DNA of 5,907 bases from Candidatus Rifleibacteriota bacterium (GCA_900772775.1 CAAGRW010000137.1:1-5907); one strand, 5' to 3'; shown: positions 1 to 5,897, counted from the first letter of the stretch. Numbers and translations: made by a program. Notes: generated by a model from the letters alone, not told the origin.

Positions 1-828
1 AGCCAATACACTAATAAAGTTGGACTTATTTCCGCTACTGCTGGTACCTACCCACATATAGACGAACTTTGCCAACATATTATTGATAAAAAAATGGCTG
101 TAGCTTTTTCGTCTTTGCGCGTAGATAGTTTGCCAGATTCTATGTTGCAAGCTTTAGTTTCTGGTGGCTCCAAAACTATTACCTTGGCTCCAGAAGTCGG
201 ATCTGACGCTTTGCGTCGAGTAGCCAACAAGCGCTTTACTGACGCCCAATATTTAGCTACTGCCGAAAGAGCCTTTGCTGCCGGTATTGTCAATTTGCGC
301 ATGTACTCTATGGTCGGTTTGCCTGGCGAACGTGAAGAACATTTGCAAGCTCTAATCGATTTGGCTGCCGATACTAGAAAATTGCAAATTAAGATGGGCA
401 GAGGTGGAGGTCATATTACTCTTTCTACTGGTCAGTTAATCCCCAAGCCTTTCACGCCTTTCCAATGGAATAGCGTACTAGAAAAGAGCAAAGCAGCCAA
501 ATCTATACACTATCTTGAACGTGGAGTTAAGCGTATAGGTGGTGTTGAGTTTTCCGGAGAATCGCCTAAACAAGCGATGATTCAAGCTTTACTAGCTAGA
601 GGAGATCGACGTTTCTCCAAAGTTATAGCTAGAATTTACCGTGAGCCCTCCTTCAGTGCTTGGCTTAAGGCTTGCGCAGAAGAAGGTATCGATTATAAGT
701 ATGAGTTGTATCGTCAACGTTCAGTAAATGATGAAGTTATGCCTTGGAGCCATTTGACTCCCAGTGGAAGTTTAGAGCGTCTTCGCCGCGACGAAGAGCT
801 TACTAGGCGCACAGTAGAGTCACTTTAG
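1..828 (+). CDS. B12-binding-type radical SAM protein, C-terminal part (5' truncated by window)
   Basis: The frame is open from base 1, so the 275 visible residues are only the C-terminal part of a longer protein. The ATG at 94 is internal: the 31 residues before it (VGLISATAGTYPHIDELC region) already match the family. Visible motifs are the barrel strand TLAPEVGS (residues 61-68 of the visible part), followed by LRRVANK, then MVGLPGE (104-110), which is typical of the second half of a radical SAM barrel. PKPFTPFQW (148-156) and ARGDRR (199-204) are typical of the C-terminal region of B12-binding-domain radical SAM proteins, the TIGR03960-like group. The CxxxCxxC cluster motif and any cobalamin domain would lie upstream and cannot be seen. 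The substrate is unknown; radical SAM chemistry is inferred from family resemblance. The downstream gene follows after 39 nt without a terminator, so co-transcription is likely. Confidence 0.85.
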   Translation, partial: SQYTNKVGLISATAGTYPHIDELCQHIIDKKMAVAFSSLRVDSLPDSMLQALVSGGSKTITLAPEVGSDALRRVANKRFTDAQYLATAERAFAAGIVNLRMYSMVGLPGEREEHLQALIDLAADTRKLQIKMGRGGGHITLSTGQLIPKPFTPFQWNSVLEKSKAAKSIHYLERGVKRIGGVEFSGESPKQAMIQALLARGDRRFSKVIARIYREPSFSAWLKACAEEGIDYKYELYRQRSVNDEVMPWSHLTPSGSLERLRRDEELTRRTVESL

Positions 829-857
829 TTCAAATAAGCAATTCCCAACGCTGGAAA

Positions 858-862
858 AAGGA
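858..862 (+). promoter_or_regulatory. Shine-Dalgarno site deciding the pgeF start
   Basis: AAGGA lies five bases before the ATG at 868, which is good spacing. It supports the long form of the protein over the in-frame ATGs at 901 (only a close GAGG before it) and 996 (no clear site). Confidence 0.6.
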
Positions 863-867
863 AAACT

Positions 868-1818
868 ATGTATAAAATAATTTCTCGCCGGTGTGAGGCT
901 ATGCCCTCCGAATACATATGCATATCTCAATTTAATGATACTTATCGAGAGTTGCTGGGAGCAGACACTAAACTTGCCGAATTAAACACTGTAGAAATGC
1001 AGAAAGAAAGTTCGTTGGCAGAGTCCTCAGAGCCGCAAAGCTGGTTTGAGCCTTTTGAACTCAATTACATAACTTTTCCCAATATAAAAGTACCTCACGC
1101 TGTTTCCACACGACGCGGAGGAGTCAGCAACGGAGCTTACCAAGGCTTAAATATTGGTTTTACTACTGAAGATAATCCCGACGATGTGGAAGAAAACAGA
1201 AGGCGTTTTGCGGCTGCCTCCGGTGTACCTCTAGCGGCAGTACTGACTATGGTGCACGGCATAGAAGTTGTTCGTGTAGATGGGCCTATTAATAGTTTAA
1301 CTCTCGGAGATGCTTGCATTACTGATAGAGTAAACCAACCGATGATGATTACTACTGCCGATTGTGTGCCAGTAATACTGTATGATCCTATTCATAACGC
1401 AGTTGGTTTGGCTCATGCCGGCTGGCGTGGTGCTGTGGAGCGCATTGCCAAAGTTACGGTTGAAAGCATGACCAAGCAATTTGGTAGCGATCCCGAGCAG
1501 ATACAAGTGGGAATAGGCCCATCTATAGCACCTTGTTGCTTTGAAGTTGGCCAAGATGTGGCTCAACAGTTTTGCGAATCCTTCGCCAATAGTCCATATG
1601 GGAAGGATATTGCCTCATTTAAGCGAAAAAGCGGGGACGTCAGCCGCTATGTCGATCTGTGGTTAGCCAACTTGATCGCTTTGCGTGAAGCTGGTGTAAA
1701 AGCGAAAAATATTTGCCTCAGCAATGTATGCTCTGTTTGCCAAGAGAGCTTGTGCTTCTCTTATAGACGTGATAAGCGAGTTACAGGACGCATGGCTTCG
1801 GCTATTATGTTGGCTTAG
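868..1818 (+). CDS. pgeF: PgeF/YlmD (YfiH, LACC1-like) family enzyme, purine nucleoside phosphorylase / peptidoglycan editing factor
   Basis: The core is a clear match to the YfiH/DUF152 family, often mislabelled polyphenol oxidase or laccase. Characterised members phosphorolyse or deaminate purine nucleosides (YlmD, LACC1), and E. coli YfiH removes wrongly incorporated L-Ser from UDP-MurNAc precursors; both act in the cytoplasm. Visible motifs: STRRGGVS (80-87), GLNIG (93-97), TMVHG with zinc-ligand candidate H130, TTADC with C166, AHAGWRG with H183, IGPSIAPCCFEV (216-227) and the C-terminal SYRRDKRVTGR (298-308). All three expected metal ligands are present. At 316 residues it is longer than the usual roughly 250-280. 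About 57 residues precede WFEPF, where many family members begin; this extension is Glu/Ser-rich near residues 45-56 and matches nothing I recognise. The start at 868 is chosen for its ribosome binding site; M12 (901) and M44 (996) are alternatives. Which activity applies here cannot be told from sequence. Confidence 0.9.
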   Translation: MYKIISRRCEAMPSEYICISQFNDTYRELLGADTKLAELNTVEMQKESSLAESSEPQSWFEPFELNYITFPNIKVPHAVSTRRGGVSNGAYQGLNIGFTTEDNPDDVEENRRRFAAASGVPLAAVLTMVHGIEVVRVDGPINSLTLGDACITDRVNQPMMITTADCVPVILYDPIHNAVGLAHAGWRGAVERIAKVTVESMTKQFGSDPEQIQVGIGPSIAPCCFEVGQDVAQQFCESFANSPYGKDIASFKRKSGDVSRYVDLWLANLIALREAGVKAKNICLSNVCSVCQESLCFSYRRDKRVTGRMASAIMLA

Positions 1819-1910
1819 CTTATAGGTTCGGCAGAGCTTTTTTGTTTTAGCCGTGGTGTTTTTTATATGGCGAAGTGAATAACGCCGAGCAGGAACTGCG
1901 GTTCCCAAAA

Positions 1911-1938
1911 GCTGCTTATCGTTTTTTTGATAGGCAGC
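1911..1938 (+). terminator. Hairpin, possible but imperfect terminator after pgeF
   Basis: GCTGCTTATC (1911-1920) pairs with GATAGGCAGC (1929-1938) over 10 bp with one G-U pair; the 8-nt loop is GTTTTTTT. The downstream bases (AGTTCACGTTTCTTTT) are only moderately T-rich, so this is not a textbook intrinsic terminator on the + strand. Read on the - strand the stem is followed by four Ts, but no convergent gene needs one. A structural role upstream of the promoter is an alternative. Confidence 0.35.
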
Positions 1939-1951
1939 AGTTCACGTTTCT

Positions 1952-1980
1952 TTTATAAAAAAATCTGGTTCTGCTGTAAT
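1952..1980 (+). promoter_or_regulatory. Candidate sigma-70-type promoter for the two-component genes
   Basis: A weak -35 (TTTATA, 1952-1957), a 17-bp spacer and an extended -10 (TG at 1972-1973, then TGTAAT at 1975-1980) would start transcription near 1987, just before the ribosome binding site at 1991-1998. The -35 has two mismatches and the -10 has one mismatch to consensus. The prediction is by eye only. Confidence 0.35.
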
Positions 1981-1990
1981 GTATCTCTGT

Positions 1991-1998
1991 GGGAGGAG
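1991..1998 (+). promoter_or_regulatory. Shine-Dalgarno site fixing the response regulator start at 2008
   Basis: GGGAGGAG ends nine bases before the ATG at 2008. It is the strongest ribosome binding site in the region and lies inside the longer reading frame that opens with TTG at 1927. That longer start would begin inside the hairpin and add 27 non-family residues, so it is rejected. Confidence 0.75.
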
Positions 1999-2007
1999 CA
2001 TAAATAT

Positions 2008-2706
2008 ATGGCTAAAGAGTTAATCCTGGTTGTTGATGATGAGGCCAACATTGTCTCACTCTTGAGATACAACTTAGAACAGCAAGGCTTTGAAGTTATT
2101 TGCGCCAGCGACGGTAACGAGGCTATAGCTTTAGCGCGTCGTGAACATCCAGATCTTATCCTATTAGACGTTATGCTTCCCGATCGTTCTGGTATCGATG
2201 TCACCCGTACCATACGCAAGGAGAGTAAAACTCCCATCATTATGGTTACTGCCAAAGTCGAAGAAATAGACAAAGTGTTGGGCCTAGAGATGGGGGCTGA
2301 TGACTATGTTCCCAAGCCATTTTCGCCTCGTGAACTTATTGCCCGCATTAAAGCTGTCTTGCGTCGCACTTCCGATCATTCTGAAGAAAAAGACGAAATT
2401 ACTTTCGATAAGCTTAGCATTAATTTGGTAAAGCACGAAGTGCGTAAAAATGGTCAGATTGTGGAGCTTAAGCCTAAAGAGTTTGATTTGTTGCGTTTGA
2501 TGGCTACCAATCCTGGCAAGGTCTATACTCGCGATTTCTTGCTTGAGCAACTTTGGGGCTACGATTACTTGGGAGATACTCGCACAGTCGACGTACATAT
2601 GCGTCGTTTGCGCCAGAAGATCGAAGATGATCCTTCCAATCCCAAACAGCTCAAAACCGTTCACGGTATCGGCTACAAATTCCAACACGATGAGAATGAA
2701 GATTAA
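2008..2706 (+). CDS. OmpR/PhoB-family DNA-binding response regulator
   Basis: A 232-residue cytoplasmic transcription factor with a receiver domain (about 3-120) and a winged-helix DNA-binding domain (about 130-226). This is the normal length and order for the PhoB/PhoP/WalR group. Receiver residues are complete: acidic pair D10/D11, phospho-acceptor D54 (ILLDVMLPD), T81, Y100 and K103 (DDYVPKPF). The DNA-binding half carries LKPKEFDLLRLM (154-165), WGYDYLGDTRTVDVHMRRLR with the recognition helix around 192-206, and the C-terminal wing TVHGIGYKF. It therefore looks able to be phosphorylated and to bind DNA as a dimer. The kinase-like gene starts 53 nt downstream, so the two are probably co-transcribed; that protein lacks the usual phospho-donor histidine, so the source of phosphate is unclear. 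The specific regulon (phosphate, cell wall or other) cannot be assigned, so no symbol is given. Confidence 0.95.
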   Translation: MAKELILVVDDEANIVSLLRYNLEQQGFEVICASDGNEAIALARREHPDLILLDVMLPDRSGIDVTRTIRKESKTPIIMVTAKVEEIDKVLGLEMGADDYVPKPFSPRELIARIKAVLRRTSDHSEEKDEITFDKLSINLVKHEVRKNGQIVELKPKEFDLLRLMATNPGKVYTRDFLLEQLWGYDYLGDTRTVDVHMRRLRQKIEDDPSNPKQLKTVHGIGYKFQHDENED

Positions 2707-2759
2707 GAGACTCGTCGTCGGTCGTACAAATTTTTTTGACTGAGAGAATATAACGTTTT

Positions 2760-3818
2760 ATGCCTCCTCGCGTTGAAGGACAGTTGTCTGAAGCTTTAAT
2801 TAAAGGTTCGGAAGATGGTATTTTAGGGGTGGATCGTTCCGGATCTGTGCGCATTTTCAACGATGCCGTAGGAGAAATTTTCTCCATCAGCCCCGATGAG
2901 GCTATTGGTAAAAATGTTTGGGATATTTTGCCCAAGTGTGAATTTTCCAGAGCGCTTCTCTCTCAAATAAAAGACAGCAATCCTGAGCCCATTCAGCGCT
3001 TAATGCTCTTTCCCAATGAGCGTATGTTCTCTGTCAAGATGATGGCAGTGCGTTCCGATCGCGGTCGCAACTTAGGGGCCTATGCTTCTTTGCGTGACGT
3101 TTCCGGTATGCAAAAAATAGAGCGCAGCCTAGACGACGTCTTTACTAGTCTAACTCGCGAGATTTCCGTACCTCTGACTACTATTAAAGGCTTTGTAGAA
3201 ACTTTGTTGGAAGGCGCCTACTTAGACGCGCAAGTTACTCGCAAGTTTTTGCAAATTATCAATGGGGAAGCCAATAATTTAGTACGTTTGGTTATGTCTT
3301 TAGATTCGGTAGTTAAAGACAAGGACAGCCAGCCTATTATGAGCCGTTTCCGTCTAGAAAATTTGATTCAGGAGTGCATAGCCACTTTCGATCCCGTGGC
3401 CGCCAACAAGAAAGTTTCTTTTAAACTCGCCATATCTGATGATTTGCCTTGGATTACTGCCGATCCCAGATTATTGCGTCAAGTTTTTGTCAATATTTTG
3501 GATAATGCGGTTCGTTTTACCGGAGTAAAAGGCGGCGGTCTGGTCGAGGTAAATGTAGATATTAAAGATCGACAATTTATTGTAACTGTTAAAGATAACG
3601 GAGTAGGTATTGCTGAAGCTGATTTGCCTCACATCTTCGAGCGTTTTTTCCGCGGTTCAGGTTCAGAAAATGCCAATTTGGGCGGATCTGGTTTGGGTTT
3701 AAGTGTTGCTGAAGGCATTGTAAAAGCACATCATGGCCATATTTCCGTAAATAGTTGCCCAGGTGAGGGCAGTACTTTTACTGTAGTTTTGCCTGTGCGT
3801 TGCGGCGAACTTAATTAG
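2760..3818 (+). CDS. Soluble PAS-HisKA-HATPase protein lacking the phospho-acceptor histidine (pseudo-histidine kinase)
   Basis: A 352-residue protein with the domain order of the C-terminal part of PhoR-type kinases: PAS (about 9-115), a short helical linker, a dimerisation/H-box region (126-187) and an HATPase_c domain (about 195-347). In PhoR-like proteins the H-box reads SHELRTPLTSIKGF; here the aligned stretch is TREISVPLTTIKGF (132-145), placing Arg133 (CGC, 3156-3158) at the histidine. No histidine occurs in residues 1-290, so none is nearby to substitute. The ATP site looks intact: N box VNILDNAVRFT (N245, N249), G1 DNGVGI (D279, G281, G283), F box ERFFR (294-298) and G2 GGSGLGLS (308-315). 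No membrane segment is present. An in-frame stop (TAA, 2751-2753) rules out a longer N-terminus. The ribosome site is weak (GAGAGA, 2742-2747, 12 nt away). Frame and ATP motifs are intact, so it reads as a functional pseudokinase rather than a broken gene. Confidence 0.9.
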   Translation: MPPRVEGQLSEALIKGSEDGILGVDRSGSVRIFNDAVGEIFSISPDEAIGKNVWDILPKCEFSRALLSQIKDSNPEPIQRLMLFPNERMFSVKMMAVRSDRGRNLGAYASLRDVSGMQKIERSLDDVFTSLTREISVPLTTIKGFVETLLEGAYLDAQVTRKFLQIINGEANNLVRLVMSLDSVVKDKDSQPIMSRFRLENLIQECIATFDPVAANKKVSFKLAISDDLPWITADPRLLRQVFVNILDNAVRFTGVKGGGLVEVNVDIKDRQFIVTVKDNGVGIAEADLPHIFERFFRGSGSENANLGGSGLGLSVAEGIVKAHHGHISVNSCPGEGSTFTVVLPVRCGELN

Positions 3819-3995
3819 TTGCTGGGTATTTTTGCGCCTTAATTGAAGCTCTTAAGTGGGCAGGTTTTTTGCTGTCTGAATTTGAATTTACCCGGCGCAA
3901 AGACGCGGAGGCTCTTCACTTTTGAGGGTGGGGATAAGTCAATAGGTGATAGCTTCTGGATCTAATTTTATTTTTTATCGGAGCAGCTTATTGAG
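3819..3995 (+). other. Possible structured leader of the permease gene
   Basis: No gene is seen in this 177-nt gap. TTTGCGCC (3831-3838) is exactly complementary to GGCGCAAA (3894-3901), 55 nt apart. Inside lie a small hairpin CTTAA/TTAAG (3838-3842 with 3852-3856) and an imperfect stem GGCAG/CTGTC around GTTTTTTG. GGGTA (3824-3828) could instead pair with TACCC (3889-3893); both long pairings cannot coexist because of their order and the 2-nt link. No known riboswitch consensus was recognised, and no convincing terminator for the kinase gene was found here. Confidence 0.35.
3980..3983 (+). promoter_or_regulatory. Probable Shine-Dalgarno site of the permease
   Basis: GGAG lies 12 bases before the ATG at 3996, which is somewhat long spacing. 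It is the only good purine-rich match before this start, and family resemblance begins soon after it (YRWFAFGDLNG, from residue 17). Confidence 0.45.
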
Positions 3996-5711
3996 ATGAG
4001 CGACGCAGCAGTCCTTGATAAAAAAGGCAGCGAACCCTTTCAATATCGTTGGTTTGCTTTTGGCGATCTAAACGGTTTCTTCGGCGTCATGTTTGATAAC
4101 ATGACAGTGCTGGCCTTCTTGGCTTATATCCTAACTAGCATTTTTGAAATGCCTGCGGATATTGTTTACACTAGAATTTTCCCCGGTACGGCCTTCGGCG
4201 TATTAGTGGGTGACTTAGTTTATACTTGGTTGGCTTTTAAGCAAGCCAAACGTCAGAAAAAAGACGTGACAGCTATGCCTTTGGGTTTGGATACTCCTTC
4301 CACTATAGGTATAGCTTTTACTATTTTAGGGCCGGCTTTTGTAGGCTATAAAGCTGCAGGTTTAGAGCCCAGCGCTGCCGCTTTGCAAACTTGGTATGTC
4401 GGTATGGCCGCTATGTTCTATTGCGGTTTATTCAAAGTCGCTTGCGCTTTCTTCGGCAACTGGTTAAGCAAAGTTATCCCTGCTGCCGGTTTAATGGGCT
4501 CTTTAGCAGGCGTCGGTATTGCCCTTTTGGGCGTGGTGCCGATTATCGAGATTATGAATGCTCCCTTGGTTGGCTTGGTAGCTATGGGCTTAGTCTTCTA
4601 CAACATGGTGGCCAAGATTCGCTTGCCCTTTAATGCTCCTGGCGTCTTGATCTCTGTAATTTTAGGTACAATCTTGTACTATGCTTTCGGCCCCGTAGGT
4701 TTAGCTGGCCAACAATTCCAAACTCCCGGTGCTGTAGCTATCGGTTTCAGTTTGCCTCTGCCTACTTTAGGCTTTATTGCCGGTTTAGCTGATGCTGTCA
4801 ATTATTTGCCGGTAATTATTCCTTTTGCTATTTTGACAGTTGTTGGCGGTATTAACGTTACCGAAAGCGCTCGTTTAGCTGGTGACAATTACGATACCAA
4901 AGAAATTCTGTTAGTTGACGCTTGCTCTACTATTTTTGCCGGCCTTTGTGGCGCCGTGGCTCAGACCACTCCTTATATCGGTCAACCTGCCTTCAAAAAG
5001 ATGGGCTGCCGTTCCGGCTATACCGTTTTGACTGGTGTGGTAGTTGGTTTATGCGGTATGTTAGGCATTATCCAATTTATTGTGGATGCTATTCCTACCG
5101 CCGCTCTGGCTCCTATCCTTTGCTTTGTCGGTTTGGAAATCGTTTCTCAGGCTTTTGCCTGCTGTCCGCAAGCTCACTTCCCGGCTGTGGCTTTTGCCTT
5201 CATCCCCAACATAGCTCGTGTTATGGCCATTAAAGGTGATTACAACGACTTTGATGGCTTGCTGAACACCTTAGCTAGCGAACCTGGCCGCTATTTAAGT
5301 GAAAAGCTGCTCATTCCGGCTTTGGGTAACGGTTTTATCCTCACAGCCATGCTTTGGGGCGCCTTCTTTGCTTTCATGATTGATCGCAAACTGAGAAAGT
5401 GCTCGCTTTTCCTCTTCATTTTGTCTGTGCTTTCGTTCTTTGGAGTTATTCACTCTGTTAACCCCAGTGGCTTCATGTATTTGCCTTGGCACTTACCTGA
5501 AGTAGCTCAAGCTGTACCCTACCAATTCGCTTTGGGCTATTTCATTTTGGGTCTGACAATATTCGCTCTCTCTTTCACTAAAGAGAGCCATCTTTCTACT
5601 GAAGTAGAAGAAGAAACTGCCGCTTTGGAAACTCCCTCCGAAGCTATAGCCGAAACCGAAGAAGCTAAAGTAGATGCTGTAAAAGCTGAAGAGGCTCCCG
5701 CTAAAGCTTAA
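3996..5711 (+). CDS. NCS2/AzgA-like (xanthine/uracil permease superfamily) membrane transporter, substrate unknown
   Basis: A 571-residue polytopic inner-membrane protein with roughly 12-14 hydrophobic segments (for example about 33-55, 62-84, 130-155, 162-184, 188-206, 212-232, 270-287, 341-363, 367-388, 440-462, 469-486 and 508-527). It resembles the NCS2 superfamily, AzgA branch, in layout: DVTAMPLGLDTPSTIGIAF (90-108) sits where AzgA proteins have the APGMGLNAFF region. VDACSTIFAGLCGAVAQTTP (307-326) followed by GQPAFKKMGCRSGYT recalls AzgA's aDalgt...GG.TG segment. E290 (NVTESARLAGD) lies in a position plausible for a substrate- or proton-linked carboxylate. Resemblance is distant, so purine transport is only a guess. 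The last 43 residues (529-571) form a hydrophilic Ala/Glu-rich tail, probably cytoplasmic. The gene stands 177 nt after the kinase gene and ends 23 nt before a strong terminator, so it is last in its transcription unit and may have its own control. Confidence 0.75.
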   Translation: MSDAAVLDKKGSEPFQYRWFAFGDLNGFFGVMFDNMTVLAFLAYILTSIFEMPADIVYTRIFPGTAFGVLVGDLVYTWLAFKQAKRQKKDVTAMPLGLDTPSTIGIAFTILGPAFVGYKAAGLEPSAAALQTWYVGMAAMFYCGLFKVACAFFGNWLSKVIPAAGLMGSLAGVGIALLGVVPIIEIMNAPLVGLVAMGLVFYNMVAKIRLPFNAPGVLISVILGTILYYAFGPVGLAGQQFQTPGAVAIGFSLPLPTLGFIAGLADAVNYLPVIIPFAILTVVGGINVTESARLAGDNYDTKEILLVDACSTIFAGLCGAVAQTTPYIGQPAFKKMGCRSGYTVLTGVVVGLCGMLGIIQFIVDAIPTAALAPILCFVGLEIVSQAFACCPQAHFPAVAFAFIPNIARVMAIKGDYNDFDGLLNTLASEPGRYLSEKLLIPALGNGFILTAMLWGAFFAFMIDRKLRKCSLFLFILSVLSFFGVIHSVNPSGFMYLPWHLPEVAQAVPYQFALGYFILGLTIFALSFTKESHLSTEVEEETAALETPSEAIAETEEAKVDAVKAEEAPAKA

Positions 5712-5734
5712 AGTTTTAGCTTAAAGCCAGCTAT

Positions 5735-5777
5735 AAAGCGTTTGTATTTTGTTACCAAGATACAAGCGCTTTTTTTT
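5735..5777 (+). terminator. Strong intrinsic terminator after the permease
   Basis: AAAGCGTTTGTATTTTG (5735-5751) pairs with 5756-5772 over 17 bp, with two G-U pairs and a 4-nt loop TTAC; the 3' arm runs into a T tract (5770-5777). This is the clearest terminator in the window and marks the end of the transcription unit. Confidence 0.9.
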
Positions 5778-5879
5778 ATTGCTATTTATCGCCGTATTAC
5801 AGAAGGCTACGTCTATAAAAACGTGTGGTAGACTTTTCAAAAAAATACTGATAAGCATATTTTTGTATGTCAAATATAA

Positions 5880-5897
5880 ATATATTTACAAATATAT
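5880..5897. repeat. AT-only palindrome, possible operator upstream of the next gene
   Basis: ATATATTT and AAATATAT form a perfect 8-bp inverted repeat separated by AC, 18 bp in all. It sits in the AT-rich stretch 5778-5907, which has no credible gene and presumably leads to a gene beyond the window. The symmetry would suit a dimeric repressor, but AT-rich DNA gives such repeats by chance. Confidence 0.3.

Larger units (their letters stand above)
1819..2007 (+). other. Intergenic region with three successive small hairpins upstream of the response regulator
   Basis: This 189-nt gap holds no credible gene. Three short inverted repeats follow one another: GGCG/CGCC (1869-1872 with 1883-1886), GGAAC/GTTCC around loop TGCG (1892-1905), and a longer 10-bp stem at 1911-1938. 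T-runs occur at 1838-1843 and 1859-1864. It probably separates the pgeF transcription unit from the two-component unit. Whether it is only terminator plus promoter or a structured leader cannot be decided from one sequence. Confidence 0.5.

Noticed and set aside
94..96. ATG at 94 as start of the radical SAM gene
   Set aside because: The frame is open to base 1 and the residues upstream of 94 already match the family, so it is an internal methionine.
1829..1864. Intrinsic terminator CGGC/GCCG followed by a T-run after pgeF
   Set aside because: The stem is only 4 bp with mismatches inside and the T-run is six bases away, too weak to call.
1927..2007. Longer form of the response regulator starting with TTG at 1927
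   Set aside because: It would add 27 residues unlike the family, begins inside a hairpin and ignores the strong ribosome binding site at 1991-1998.
2731..2760. Promoter for the kinase gene built on TTGACT at 2736-2741
   Set aside because: No suitable -10 at proper spacing; co-transcription with the regulator explains the layout better.
1137..2935. Several minus-strand open frames across 1137-2935
   Set aside because: They lie opposite well-supported genes, lack ribosome sites and have no family-like sequence, so they are shadows of the + strand genes.
3891..3925. c-di-GMP-I (GEMM) or other known riboswitch, suggested by GGCGCAAAG followed by a G-rich stretch
   Set aside because: The upstream GGCAAACC-like arm and the downstream tetraloop-receptor half are not recognisable. 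Purine, TPP, FMN, SAM and cobalamin consensus elements were also not found.
5705..5726. Direct repeat AGCTTAAAG (5705-5713 and 5718-5726)
   Set aside because: Short and partly within the Ala/Lys-rich end of the permease gene; most likely chance.
5811..5833. GTCTA/TAGAC hairpin after the terminator
   Set aside because: Only 5 bp around a 13-nt loop in AT-rich DNA, no better than chance.
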